Below, piece by piece: positions 17,844 to 26,867 of a stretch of 64,000 nt of DNA. The number at the start of each line of letters is the position of its first letter. Position 1 is the first letter of the stretch. The DNA lies in assembly GCF_006704125.1 (NCBI RefSeq), contig NZ_VIGH01000010.1:62001-126000 (forward strand), given 5' to 3'. The notes below the pieces were generated by a model. That model made no database searches, was not told the origin of the DNA, and saw nothing but the letters and a program-made list of their open reading frames with translations. A program made the position numbers and the translations under genes. The stretch is from Rhodococcus spelaei. Lineage in GTDB: Bacteria > Actinomycetota > Actinomycetes > Mycobacteriales > Mycobacteriaceae.

Positions 17844-17933
17844 ATGGGCAGCATCAACGAAATCGATCCCGTCGCCAGGCTGATCGCACTGGTCACCACC
17901 GCGCTCATCCCGACCGGCAGCGTCATCACCTAG
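17844..17933 (+). CDS. Putative 29-aa small protein, unknown function
   Basis: A 29-codon frame beginning MGSINEIDP and ending PTGSVIT, with an ideal GAGGAG ribosome site 4 nt before the ATG and a stop 9 nt before a strong terminator. The peptide has a charged N-terminus, a hydrophobic middle (VARLIALVTTALI) and a small polar tail, so it could be a membrane-associated microprotein. A hairpin at 17781-17799 separates it from the MFS gene, so it looks like its own small transcription unit. I recognise no family. A leader peptide or an sRNA carrying a chance ORF are the alternatives. Confidence 0.5.
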   Translation: MGSINEIDPVARLIALVTTALIPTGSVIT

Positions 17934-17942
17934 GCACGAGAC

Positions 17943-17990
17943 GACGAAGGCGCCCTTCCCCGTTCGAATCGCGGGAAGGGCGCCTTCGTC
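17943..17990. terminator. Strong bidirectional terminator
   Basis: An 18-bp perfect stem (GACGAAGGCGCCCTTCCC and its complement) with a 12-nt loop sits between the 29-codon ORF and the stop of pntB on the other strand. It should stop both transcripts. Confidence 0.9.
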
Positions 17991-17998
17991 GGCTGACG

Positions 17999-19429
17999 CT
18001 AGAGCGCCTTGAGCTCCTCGGTGACCTCGGAGACCATCTTCTTCGCGTCACCGAACAGCATCGAGGTGGTGTCGGCGAAGAACAGCGGGTTGTCGATGCC
18101 GGCGTAACCCGAGGACATCGACCGCTTGAGAACGATGACCGAACGAGCCTGGTCGACGTTCAGGATCGGCATGCCGTGGATCGGCGAGCTCGGATCGTTG
18201 CGCGCAGCCGGGTTGGTCACGTCGTTGGCGCCGATGACGATGGCGACGTCGGTGCGCGAGAACTCACCGTTGATGTCGTCCATCTCCTTCATCGCGTCGT
18301 ACTCCACGTCGGCTTCGGCGAGCAGCACGTTCATGTGACCGGGCATGCGGCCGGCGACCGGGTGGATCGCGTACTTGACCTCGACGCCACGCTCTTCGAG
18401 CATGCTGGCCATCTCCTTGACCGCGTGCTGGGCCTGCGCGACGGCGAGACCGTAGCCCGGCACGACGATGACCTGGTTGGCGTACGCCATCTGGATCGCC
18501 GCGTCCGACGCGGACGTGGCCTTGACCGTGCCGCCGGTGGCACTCGCCGCGCCGGCTCCGGCATCGTCGCCGCCGAAGGAGCCGAACACGATCGCCGGGA
18601 TGGACCGGTTCATCGCCTTGGCCATGAGGTTGGTCAGGATCGTGCCGGACGCGCCGACGATCATGCCGGCGACGATCATCGCCTGGTTGTTCAGCGCGAG
18701 ACCGGCGGCCGCGGCGGACAGACCGGTCAGCGCGTTGAGCAGCGAGATGACGACCGGCATGTCCGCGCCGCCGATCGGCAGCACGACGAACAGGCCCATG
18801 AGCCCCGCGACCACGAGCAGCACCGCGATCCACAGCGCCGAGGTCGGGTTGTTGGCCGGGTCGGCGTTGACGCCGATGTACACCGCGATGGCGATCGAGA
18901 CGATCGCGAGGACGATGTTCGCGAGCTGGAACGCCTTGGCGCCCGCCACGAACTTCTTCTCGAGGTTCTTGTTGAGCAGTTCCTGCAGCTTCGAGAACGC
19001 GACGAGCGAGCCCCAGAACGAGACCGAACCGACGATCGCGGCGAACAGCGAACCGACGACGACCGGCGCGGTCGGCACGTCGGCGAGGGTGGTGAAGCCG
19101 TCGGAGTCGAGGAACTCGGCCCACGCGATGAGCGCGACGGTGCCACCGCCGACGCCGTTGAACAGCGCGACCAGCTGCGGCATGGCCGTCATCTTGGTGC
19201 GCAGGGCCGGCGGGACGCCCAGGACCACACCGACCAGCAGGCCGCCGACGATCAGTCCCCAGTTGTCGGTGTCGCGCACGTCGATCAGGACGGCGACGAC
19301 CGCGATCAGCATGCCCACGGCGGCGATGTAGTTGCCGCGCACCGCGGTCTTCGGACCGGTCAGGCCCGACAGACCGTAGATGAACATCGCGAACGCGACG
19401 ATGTACAGGATCGAGACGAGGTAGCCCAT
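17999..19429 (-). CDS. pntB: NAD(P) transhydrogenase subunit beta
   Basis: The 476-aa membrane subunit of proton-translocating transhydrogenase, which uses the proton gradient to drive hydride transfer between NADH and NADP+. The first half is a bundle of about nine transmembrane helices (domain II). The C-terminal about 180 residues form the NADP(H)-binding domain III, with VPGYGLAVAQAQHAV, HPVAGRMPGHMNVLLAEA, IVIGANDVTNPAA and the terminal region RSMSSGYAGIDNPLFF. Its ATG overlaps the pntAb stop by one base (ATGA). Third gene of the operon. Confidence 0.96.
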   Translation of the reverse strand: MGYLVSILYIVAFAMFIYGLSGLTGPKTAVRGNYIAAVGMLIAVVAVLIDVRDTDNWGLIVGGLLVGVVLGVPPALRTKMTAMPQLVALFNGVGGGTVALIAWAEFLDSDGFTTLADVPTAPVVVGSLFAAIVGSVSFWGSLVAFSKLQELLNKNLEKKFVAGAKAFQLANIVLAIVSIAIAVYIGVNADPANNPTSALWIAVLLVVAGLMGLFVVLPIGGADMPVVISLLNALTGLSAAAAGLALNNQAMIVAGMIVGASGTILTNLMAKAMNRSIPAIVFGSFGGDDAGAGAASATGGTVKATSASDAAIQMAYANQVIVVPGYGLAVAQAQHAVKEMASMLEERGVEVKYAIHPVAGRMPGHMNVLLAEADVEYDAMKEMDDINGEFSRTDVAIVIGANDVTNPAARNDPSSPIHGMPILNVDQARSVIVLKRSMSSGYAGIDNPLFFADTTSMLFGDAKKMVSEVTEELKAL

Positions 19430-19764
19430 CAGGCGTCAGCCCCCTTCTTCTCGGGAGCAACCTTGACGGCGTCCTTCTTGGGCTTGAACATCGCGAGCAT
19501 GCGGTCGGTGACGACGAAGCCACCGACCACGTTCAGGGTGCCGAACACCAGCGCGACGAACAGGATGATCTTGATGCTCCACGGCGCGTCGCCGGGCAGG
19601 TGGCCGAGCACCACCAGCGCACCGAGCACGACGATGCCGTGGATGGCGTTGGTGCCCGACATCAGCGGCGTGTGCAGGGTGTTGGGCACCTTGGAGATGA
19701 CTGCGAAGCCCACGAACCCGGCCAGGACCAGGATCGCGATGTTCGCAAGAAGTTCGGTGTACAT
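19429..19764 (-). CDS. pntAb: NAD(P) transhydrogenase subunit alpha, part 2 (membrane)
   Basis: A 111-aa membrane piece of the alpha subunit, encoded separately as in mycobacteria and other actinobacteria. It has three to four hydrophobic segments, including FVGFAVISKVPNTLHTPLMSGTNAIHGIVV, a signature of domain II. The lysine-rich tail (KPKKDAVKVAPEKKG) is cytoplasmic. The ATG chosen, MYTELL, overlaps the stop of pntAa by one base, so all three subunits are translationally coupled. Confidence 0.95.
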   Translation of the reverse strand: MYTELLANIAILVLAGFVGFAVISKVPNTLHTPLMSGTNAIHGIVVLGALVVLGHLPGDAPWSIKIILFVALVFGTLNVVGGFVVTDRMLAMFKPKKDAVKVAPEKKGADA

Positions 19765-20879
19765 CAGGCGGTTGCCTCCTTGCGAGTGACGCACGCGGCA
19801 GCGAGCACCTCGTCGTCGAAGTCCGGCGCGACTGCGCCGTTCTCGTCGAGCATCAGTTCGACGAGGGCGTACAGGTTCTTGGCGTACAGCTCGCTCGAGT
19901 GCTCCGGCATGGTGGCCGGGAGGTTCAGCGGGGAGCAGATCGTGACGCCGTGCTTGACGACGGTCTGACCGGGCTCGGTGATCTCGCAGTTGCCACCGGT
20001 CTCGCCCGCGAGGTCCACGATCACCGAGCCGGGCTTCATGCCCTCGACGGCGGCGGCGGTGACCAGTCGCGGTGCGGGACGACCCGGGACGAGGGCGGTC
20101 GTGATGACCACGTCGAAGCCCTTGATCGCATCCTCGAGCGCCTGCTGCTGCTGGGCCTGCTCGGCCTCGGTCAGCTGGCGGGCGTAGCCGCCCTCACCGG
20201 CGGCGTCGATGCCCAGGTCCAGCCACTGCGCACCGACGGAACGAACCTGGTCCGCCACCTCGGGACGCACGTCGTAGCCGGTGACGCGGCCGCCGAGACG
20301 CTTCGCCGTGGCCAGCGCCTGCAGGCCGGCGACGCCGACACCGAGCACGAGCACCGTGGCCGGCTTGACGGTGCCGGCCGCGGTGGTGAGCATCGGGAAG
20401 TACCGGGTGGACTCCGACGCCGCCACGATGACCGCCTTGTAGCCGGCGACGTTGGCCTGCGAGGACAGCGCATCCATCACCTGGGCGCGGGAGATGCGCG
20501 GGATCGCCTCGACGGCGTACGCCTCGACACCCGCGTCCGCGAGCGCGGCGATGCCGGACTCGTTGGTGCGCGGGGCGAGGAAGCCGATCAGCTTCTGGCC
20601 GGCGCGCAGCCGGGCGGTCTCCTCGGCGTTCGGGGCCGCGACCTTGAGGACGACGTCCGCGGACCACGCGTCGCCGATGGTCGCGCCCGCCTCCTTGTAC
20701 AGATCGTCGGGGATGAGCGCTCCCAGACCGGCGCCGGACTCGACGACGACGTCCATGCCCTTGCCGATGAGTGCGGCGACGGACTTGGGAACGAGCGCGA
20801 CCCGCCTCTCGCCGTCGTTCGTTTCCCGAACGACGCCGACAGTCGGGCGCGCCTGTGGCGAACTCTGCGTTGTGTCCAA
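19764..20879 (-). CDS. pntAa: NAD(P) transhydrogenase subunit alpha, part 1 (NAD-binding)
   Basis: The soluble NAD(H)-binding domain I, 371 aa, related to alanine dehydrogenase. It starts with VGVVRETNDGERRVALVPKSV. The Rossmann motif is VLVLGVGVAGLQALATAKRLGG (about residues 172-193) with YDVR at the strand end, and the RQD-loop region VITTALVPGRPAPRLV follows. I use the TTG start (MDTTQSS) because GGAAG lies about 9 nt upstream and the length then fits mycobacterial PntAa. A GTG 21 codons earlier is possible. Confidence 0.93.
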   Translation of the reverse strand: MDTTQSSPQARPTVGVVRETNDGERRVALVPKSVAALIGKGMDVVVESGAGLGALIPDDLYKEAGATIGDAWSADVVLKVAAPNAEETARLRAGQKLIGFLAPRTNESGIAALADAGVEAYAVEAIPRISRAQVMDALSSQANVAGYKAVIVAASESTRYFPMLTTAAGTVKPATVLVLGVGVAGLQALATAKRLGGRVTGYDVRPEVADQVRSVGAQWLDLGIDAAGEGGYARQLTEAEQAQQQQALEDAIKGFDVVITTALVPGRPAPRLVTAAAVEGMKPGSVIVDLAGETGGNCEITEPGQTVVKHGVTICSPLNLPATMPEHSSELYAKNLYALVELMLDENGAVAPDFDDEVLAAACVTRKEATA

Positions 20880-21131
20880 CTTGTTTACTTCCTGAGGTAG
20901 ACGGTGATCGGGCCGCACCGTGTGGCAGCCCTCGTGCGACAAGCGGAAGATGACCCAGCACGCACGAAGTAGCTCATGCTAGCCAGACCTACGGTCCCGA
21001 AGGGAACTCGCTTCCCGCTCAACGCGCACTGAATCGACTCAGAACAGGGACGTACCGGGCGAAACCGACACAAATGGAATGACCTGCGTCACATCACGTA
21101 GCCTGAGGGCAGTCAGGGAGTGGAGGTGCCG

Positions 21132-21509
21132 ATGAGCAGTCAGGCCACGCCGACGATCACGGTCGAGCGCGTCTACGACCATCCGGAGGCCGAACCCGGC
21201 ACGGCCCGCATCTTCGTCGACCGACTCTGGCCGCGCGGGGTTCGCAAGGACGATTTCCACTACGACGACTGGGCGAAGGACCTCGCCCCGTCGTCCGAAC
21301 TGCGCCACTGGTACAGCCACGACGTCTCCCATTTCCGCGAGTTCCGGGCGCGCTACCGCGCCGAGCTCGAATCCGATGCGGGTCGCGAGGCGATCGCGCG
21401 GGTGCTGGCCCTCGCCCACGGACGGCCGATCGTGCTGCTGACCGCGACCCGTGACGTCGAACACAGCAACGCCGACGTGCTCGCCGAGTTCCTCCAGGAG
21501 GTCGGGTGA
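21132..21509 (+). CDS. DUF488 family protein
   Basis: A 125-aa cytoplasmic protein with the full DUF488 pattern: VYDHP near the start, DRLWPRGVRKDD (residues about 30-41), the WAKDLAPSSELRHWYSHD segment and LLTATRDVEHSNADVLAEFL at the end. The biochemical role of DUF488 is not established. The ATG follows GGAGGTG. Its stop overlaps the GTG of the next small zinc-ribbon gene (GTGA), so the two are coupled. Confidence 0.88.
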   Translation: MSSQATPTITVERVYDHPEAEPGTARIFVDRLWPRGVRKDDFHYDDWAKDLAPSSELRHWYSHDVSHFREFRARYRAELESDAGREAIARVLALAHGRPIVLLTATRDVEHSNADVLAEFLQEVG

Positions 21510-21688
21510 GCAACAGCGACCTCGGCGGCGACCCGGCGTGCTGGTTGGACCGCGTCTGCCCGGACTGCGGCGCGTTCCTCCCGGACGGCCCCGAATCCGG
21601 CTGTCCCCGATGCGCCCGACTCCCCCAGGCAACGCCGCCCGAACACGCCCGCACCGATACCCCGGACGATCGGTCCGGCCGGTCCTAG
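21506..21688 (+). CDS. Small zinc-ribbon-like protein
   Basis: A 60-aa protein with two CxxC pairs (CPDCG and CPRC, about 15 residues apart), the spacing of a compact zinc ribbon, followed by a proline- and charge-rich tail that looks disordered. It begins with GTG inside the stop of the DUF488 gene, which supports real translation. I recognise no named family; a metal-binding partner of the DUF488 protein is an inference from coupling. Confidence 0.62.
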   Translation: MSNSDLGGDPACWLDRVCPDCGAFLPDGPESGCPRCARLPQATPPEHARTDTPDDRSGRS

Positions 21689-21697
21689 AGTGACCCG

Positions 21698-22534
21698 ATG
21701 AGCGACGCGAGAAAGCCGACACTGGTCGAGAAGCAGCCGTTGACCGCCGCGCTGATCGAGGAGTGGGACAAGATCGGATTCGTGCTCGACGGCCTGTCGC
21801 CGGAGCAGTGGTCGGCGCCGTCGCCGCTGCCGGGATGGTCGGTGCACGACGTCGTCTCGCACCTGATCGGCACCGAGTCACTTCTCAGCGGCGTCGAGCC
21901 GCCGGTCCCGGAGGAGGCCGTACCCGCCGCCGATCACGTGCACAACCCGATCGGCGCGTACAACGAGCGCTGGGTGATCGGGCTGCGGGAGCGCACGCCG
22001 GCACAGATGCTTGCCGCGTTCCGGGACATCACGATTGCCCGCGCCGAGGCGCTCGAGGCCATGACGCAGGACGACTTCGACGCACCGGCTATGACACCGG
22101 TCGGACCCGACAGCTACGGCCGCTTCATGCGAACCCGACTGTTCGACTGCTGGTTTCACGAGCACGACATCCGCGACGCCGTCGACCTGCCCGGCGACGA
22201 GGGCGGGCCGCGTGCGGAGTACGCGCTGGCGGAGATCCTCGCCGGGCTCGGGTTCGCGGTCGGGAAGAAGGGCCACGCGCCGCAGGGTTCGTCGGTGACG
22301 TTCGACCTCTCGGGACCGCTCGCCCGCCGGATCCACGTGGCGGTCGACGGCCGCGCGGCGGTCGTGCCCGCGCTCGACGGACCCGCGACCGCGACACTGG
22401 GCATGGACTCGCGACTGTTCACCCGACTGTGCGGCGGCCGGGTGAATCCGACCGATCACCTCGGCGAGATCACCTTCGGCGGCGACGAGGAACTCGGTCG
22501 GCGGGTGGCGACCAACCTCCCGTTCACCATCTGA
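21698..22534 (+). CDS. Maleylpyruvate isomerase family mycothiol-dependent enzyme
   Basis: A 278-aa protein of the DinB-like, TIGR03083/MDMPI_N group that includes mycothiol-dependent maleylpyruvate isomerase. Metal-binding histidines are seen in PLPGWSVHDVVSHLIGTESLL (about residues 46-66) and DCWFHEHDIRDAV (about 148-160). A C-terminal SCP2-like sterol-carrier domain follows, with ATLGMDSRLFTRLCGGR near the end. Mycothiol is the expected thiol in these bacteria; the substrate here is unknown. Its TGA overlaps the ATG of the next gene. Confidence 0.87.
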   Translation: MSDARKPTLVEKQPLTAALIEEWDKIGFVLDGLSPEQWSAPSPLPGWSVHDVVSHLIGTESLLSGVEPPVPEEAVPAADHVHNPIGAYNERWVIGLRERTPAQMLAAFRDITIARAEALEAMTQDDFDAPAMTPVGPDSYGRFMRTRLFDCWFHEHDIRDAVDLPGDEGGPRAEYALAEILAGLGFAVGKKGHAPQGSSVTFDLSGPLARRIHVAVDGRAAVVPALDGPATATLGMDSRLFTRLCGGRVNPTDHLGEITFGGDEELGRRVATNLPFTI

Positions 22535-23169
22535 TGCGACTGTTCCTGTCCTCGTACCGGTTCGGCGCCGATCCCGACCGGCTGCTGAACCTGGTCGGCG
22601 AGCCGGGACGGGTCGCGGTGATCGCGAACGCGGCCGACGCGTGGGGCGGGGCGCGCGCGTCGGCGGTGCTCTCGGACCTGGTGCCGTTGCGCCGGCTGGG
22701 TTTCGAGCCGGCGGAGCTGGACCTGCGCGAGTTCGTCGGCCGGCCGGACGCGTTGCGCGCCGCACTCTCGCGGGTGCAGATGGTGTGGGTGCGCGGCGGC
22801 AACACCTTCGTGCTGCGGGCGCAGTTCGCGCGCAGCGGCGCGGACGTCGTGCTGCCCGACCTGCTGCGCGGCGACGCCCTGGTCTACGCGGGATACAGCG
22901 CGGGGGCCTGCGTGATGTCGCCGAGCCTTCGGGGTCTCGAGCTGCTCGACGACCCCGCCGAGGTCGAGCCGACGTGCGGCGTCCCGGTGGTGTGGGACGG
23001 GCTCGGGCTCGTCGACCACGCGATCGTCCCGCACTACCGGTCGCCGGGCTACGAGCCGGCGGAGGCCGCGCTCGTCGAGCAGGTCGCGGACAACTACCGG
23101 CGGTCGGGGACCCCGTTGCGCACGCTGACCGACGACGAGGTGATCGTCGTCGGTCAGGGTCCGGTCTAG
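22534..23169 (+). CDS. Peptidase E family (S51, class I glutamine-amidotransferase-like) protein
   Basis: A 211-aa cytoplasmic protein. Family signatures are VRGGNTFVLRAQF, the nucleophile elbow AGYSAGACVMSPSL (serine in SAG) and DHAIVPHYRSPGYE, giving the Ser-His pair of dipeptidase E. True PepE cleaves Asp-X dipeptides; this shorter paralogue may have another substrate. ATG overlaps the preceding stop (TGATG), so it is co-translated with the mycothiol-dependent enzyme gene. Confidence 0.87.
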   Translation: MRLFLSSYRFGADPDRLLNLVGEPGRVAVIANAADAWGGARASAVLSDLVPLRRLGFEPAELDLREFVGRPDALRAALSRVQMVWVRGGNTFVLRAQFARSGADVVLPDLLRGDALVYAGYSAGACVMSPSLRGLELLDDPAEVEPTCGVPVVWDGLGLVDHAIVPHYRSPGYEPAEAALVEQVADNYRRSGTPLRTLTDDEVIVVGQGPV

Positions 23170-23193
23170 ATGGGGGCTGGGAGGGTGTCGGGT

Positions 23194-23520
23194 CTAGCCG
23201 ATCCCGACGATCTGCTGCCGCGGTCGCACCACCGGCAACAGGGAACTGCGTCGCGTCGCCTTGAGCCGGCGGCGCGAGACCTCGTCCGCGCCGCCGAGCA
23301 GCGCGTCGACGAGCAGTTCGGGGTCCCGGTGCCACGCACCGAGGACGGAGACCAGGGCGTCGTCGGAAAACAGGCCGCTGTCGGACAGTGCGATCATCCA
23401 CTCGTCCGTGTCCCCGCCGCGCACCCGGTCGATGGCGTGGACGTCGATCTCGCCGCCGTCGTACTCGTACGACAGAACAGCGTTGACCAGGTCGTATGTC
23501 GGGGATCCTAGAACTCTCAT
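23194..23520 (-). CDS. Hypothetical protein, paralogue A of a two-copy family
   Basis: A 108-aa acidic, mostly helical protein of no recognised family. It shares an almost identical core with the gene at 24603-24923: both contain DPELLVDALL-GADEV and a basic ending (RRRLKATRR here), and both start with a short segment around an acidic Y/E-rich stretch. The ATG follows GGAGGGACC. A 33-bp motif upstream is also shared with the paralogue. The orphan ATPase gene lies between the two copies. Confidence 0.7.
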   Translation of the reverse strand: MRVLGSPTYDLVNAVLSYEYDGGEIDVHAIDRVRGGDTDEWMIALSDSGLFSDDALVSVLGAWHRDPELLVDALLGGADEVSRRRLKATRRSSLLPVVRPRQQIVGIG

Positions 23521-23558
23521 CAGGGCGGTCCCTCCGTCGGATGCGACTTCGCGTTGTG

Positions 23559-23591
23559 CTGTAACACTGCGACGCTCTCGAGCGATTGGGG
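23559..23591 (-). promoter_or_regulatory. Conserved upstream motif, copy A
   Basis: Read on plus, the block begins CTGTAAC, then ACGCT, then CGAGCGAT and ends GGG. It aligns without gaps to 24981-25013, upstream of the paralogous gene, at a similar distance (about 40-60 nt) from the start codon. It is likely a shared promoter or operator. Confidence 0.5.
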
Positions 23592-23694
23592 ACACGCTAA
23601 CCCTGATTTGCTCTCATGGCGAGGGTGCCGCGCCACGATCCGATAACAGAGTGTCTACTGTGACGAATGTGACCAATGAGGTCAAGCGTGTCGG

Positions 23695-24482
<788 letters not shown>

Positions 24483-24486
<4 letters not shown>

Positions 24487-24602
24487 TGCGTCTTCCTTCG
24501 GCGGTACTGGACGGCGATGAACGCCGGGACCCCGACCGGCAGCGGGGTCGGCGCGACCGCGGCGCGCGAGATCGCGTCGACCCACACCATGAAGATCAGC
24601 GA
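24483..24602 (-). pseudogene. C-terminal remnant of FecCD-type ABC permease
   Basis: About 38 codons beginning IFMVWVDAISRAAVAPTPLPVG and ending GVPAFIAVQYRRRKTH. This is the last transmembrane region of a FecCD permease, and its stop overlaps the ATPase start as in intact operons. The rest of the permease is missing: the frame runs directly, through a TGA, from the end of the upstream paralogue gene. The segment between LPVG and GVPAF, usually VVTALI or similar, also seems to be missing. It marks the right edge of a deletion. Confidence 0.7.
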
Positions 24603-24923
24603 TCAGGCGAACGCCGAGGCCGCGGCGGACAGCGAGTCCGCGTGCCGGCCCCGGGACCCCTTGAACCGGCGCAGGGTGACCTCGTCCGCGCCGTCGAGCA
24701 GGGCGTCGACGAGCAGTTCCGGATCGAATCGCCACGCCCGCTCGACCTCGGTGACGATCCGTTCGGACAGCATCCCGGACGACGCGATCGCACGGACCCA
24801 GTCGTCGAGCAGTCCGGCGCGGATGTCGTCGACGGCCATGGCATCGACAGTGTCGAGATCCTCGAGCTCGTACGCGAGGATCGCTCGAACCATGTCATCG
24901 ACCCCGTTGGACAGATCGTTCAT
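24603..24923 (-). CDS. Hypothetical protein, paralogue B of a two-copy family
   Basis: A 106-aa protein related to the gene at 23194-23520 (shared VxAxLAYE, DPELLVDALLDGADEVTLRR core). The ATG is preceded by AGAAGGAGTG. Its C-terminus (GRHADSLSAAASAFA) differs from the paralogue and runs in frame, past the stop, into permease sequence. The last dozen residues may therefore derive from the lost permease gene, and the native tail may have been cut off by the deletion. Function unknown. Confidence 0.68.
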   Translation of the reverse strand: MNDLSNGVDDMVRAILAYELEDLDTVDAMAVDDIRAGLLDDWVRAIASSGMLSERIVTEVERAWRFDPELLVDALLDGADEVTLRRFKGSRGRHADSLSAAASAFA

Positions 24924-24980
24924 CTCGTCACTCCTTCTGCAACTGCTCCTGCCCTCCAACCGGAGGACATTGCACTCGAC

Positions 24981-25013
24981 CTGTAACGCTTGCACGCTGC
25001 CGAGCGATAAGGG
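24981..25013 (-). promoter_or_regulatory. Conserved upstream motif, copy B
   Basis: The counterpart of 23559-23591: CTGTAAC, ACGCT, CGAGCGAT and GGG blocks at identical spacing, 58 nt upstream of the paralogue B start. AT-rich sequence lies just beyond it (25037-25065), which suits a promoter region. Confidence 0.5.
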
Positions 25014-25125
25014 GCAATCTATCCGTTGAACGGGAAAGTTTGTATAGCTAGAAAATAAACACCTCGTTAACGGACGGGCGTGATGTCTCACACACCGGGA
25101 CTTACGTTGTAAGGTGCGTCACCCG

Positions 25126-26379
25126 CTAGCCCACCGTGTGTGGCGCTCCCATGCCGGGATCGATCCGCACCGGACCGGCCGCGGACGGGGTGACGTCGAA
25201 GTCGAAGATCGCCGTCGGCAGGTACACCGTCGCGCACGAGTTCGGGATGTCCACCACCCCCGACAGCCGACCCTCGATCGGCGCCGCGCCCAGCAACAGG
25301 TAGGCCTGCTCGGGGCTGTAGCCGAACTTCGTCAGGTAGTCGATCGCGTGTAGGCAGGCCCGCTGGTACGCCAGGTGCGAATCGAGGTAGCGCTGCTCCC
25401 CCTCCAGGGTCACCGAGGTCCCCGAGAACGCCAGCCACTGCGAGTACTGCGGGTCGGTGTTGCCGGGCATGAAGATCGCGTTCTCCGAGACGCCGTAGGT
25501 CTCCATGCCGCCCTTGATCAGGTCCACCCGCAGGTCGATGAACCCGCCCATCTCGATCGCCCCGCAGAAGGTGATCTCGCCGTCGCCCTGCGAGAAGTGC
25601 AGATCCCCCACCGACAGGTGCCCGCCGTCGACGAACACCGGATAGAAGACGCGACTGCCCTTCGTCAGGTTCTTGATGTCCTGGTTGCCACCGTTCTCCC
25701 GCGGCGGGGCGGTACGGGCGGCCTCGGCGGCGACCCGGTCGAACTCGGCCCCCGCGAGCGTGCCGAGGATGGCGTCCCGCGGTTCCGGCGGCAGCGCCAG
25801 CGCGGGCACCCGGTCCGGGTCGGTGGCGATCAACGCGCCCTCGCGAGCGTTCCACCGCGACAACAACTCCGCGGACGGCGCGGTCCCCATCAGGCCCGGG
25901 TGCACGATGCCAGTGAAGCTCACGTGCGGCACGTGCCGGGAGGTCGCGGTCTGGCCGGAGAAGTCCCAGATCGCCTTGTACGCGTCGGGGAACTGGTCGG
26001 TGAGGAACCCGCCGGCGGTGGACTTGGAGAAGATCCCGGTGTAGCCCCACCCCTGGCCGGCGAGCGGGCCCGAATCCTCTTGCGGGATGGGCCCGATGTC
26101 GAGGATGTCGACGATCAGCAGGTCGCCGGGCTTCGCACCCTCGACCGCGAACGGCCCCGACAGGGTGTGCACGGTGGTCAGCGGGGCGTTGAGAATGTCG
26201 TCGGCCGAGTCGTCGTTGTGGATCGCGCCGTCGAACCACTCACGACAGTGCACCCGGAACTCGTCGCCGGGCTTGACGGTGACCGCGGCCGGGATGTCGG
26301 GGTGCCAGCGGTTGTGCCCGACCTTCTCCTGATCGGTGAACTTCTTCGACGAATCCAACGGGAACAGCAGCTCGGGCAT
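25126..26379 (-). CDS. fmdA: Formamidase / acetamidase family amidohydrolase
   Basis: A 417-aa FmdA/AmdA-family enzyme that releases ammonia from formamide or short aliphatic amides. Conserved stretches are HNRWHPDIPAAVTVKPGDEF, the HNDDSADDI loop, GDLLIVDILDIGPIP, HPGLMGTAPS, and GGHLSVGDLHFSQGDGEITFCGAIEMGG, which carries the family metal/active-site histidine and glutamate. Length is standard. The FmdB-type gene lies 51 nt upstream on the same strand, the classic fmd gene pair. Likely used for nitrogen supply. Confidence 0.93.
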   Translation of the reverse strand: MPELLFPLDSSKKFTDQEKVGHNRWHPDIPAAVTVKPGDEFRVHCREWFDGAIHNDDSADDILNAPLTTVHTLSGPFAVEGAKPGDLLIVDILDIGPIPQEDSGPLAGQGWGYTGIFSKSTAGGFLTDQFPDAYKAIWDFSGQTATSRHVPHVSFTGIVHPGLMGTAPSAELLSRWNAREGALIATDPDRVPALALPPEPRDAILGTLAGAEFDRVAAEAARTAPPRENGGNQDIKNLTKGSRVFYPVFVDGGHLSVGDLHFSQGDGEITFCGAIEMGGFIDLRVDLIKGGMETYGVSENAIFMPGNTDPQYSQWLAFSGTSVTLEGEQRYLDSHLAYQRACLHAIDYLTKFGYSPEQAYLLLGAAPIEGRLSGVVDIPNSCATVYLPTAIFDFDVTPSAAGPVRIDPGMGAPHTVG

Positions 26380-26430
26380 GGACGAGTCTCCTTCTCGGAC
26401 GTGGACTTTCGGATCGACGCGAGGACTGGA

Positions 26431-26742
26431 TCAGGGTCGCGGCAGCGTGCGGTGCAGCGGGTTCGCGGTGGTCGGGGTCGGGTTGCGGACCACGCCCGGC
26501 CGGGGGCCGGTGACCACGGCCGGTTCGCTCGCGGAGCGTTTCGTCGCGTCGAGCAGGCACATCGCGGCGGTGGCCCCGTGAGCGAGCCGGGGTCCGGTGA
26601 TCTGGCGTCGCGCGGCGCTCGCGCAGGTCGGGCAGCCGGCCGCATCGGGAACGGTGGCCATCGGGAAGGTCCGGTCGAAGGGGCCGCAGGCGGCACACCG
26701 GAACTGGTAGAGGGGAATGACGACATCCTTTCGCCAGGGCAA
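26431..26742 (-). CDS. fmdB: FmdB-family zinc-ribbon protein
   Basis: A zinc-ribbon regulator or accessory protein of the formamidase operon, about 103 aa from the TTG used here. The motif PLYQFRCAACGPFDRTFPM with CAAC, and CPTC about 20 residues later, is the family signature. The start is unclear. Homologues begin MPLYxF, which here would need the rare start codon ATT at 26718 (AAAGGA lies 7 nt before it). A canonical alternative is the TTG at 26742 with GGAGG 11 nt upstream, adding about eight residues. The C-terminal half is low-complexity. Confidence 0.8.
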   Translation of the reverse strand: MPWRKDVVIPLYQFRCAACGPFDRTFPMATVPDAAGCPTCASAARRQITGPRLAHGATAAMCLLDATKRSASEPAVVTGPRPGVVRNPTPTTANPLHRTLPRP

Positions 26743-26867
26743 GGATCGAAGTCCCTCCGACGGTAACCGAGAAGCCCCGTCCACGCATTTCGACGCGAAT
26801 CCTCGCCTCGCACAGTCGCACTCGGGGCGGCGTTGACATCACCGAGCCGGCGGGCCGAAGGTGGGTC

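Noticed and set aside
17961..17972. GTTCGAATC resembling a tRNA T-loop
   Set aside because: It is the loop of a perfect terminator hairpin; no acceptor, D-arm or anticodon arm can be folded around it.
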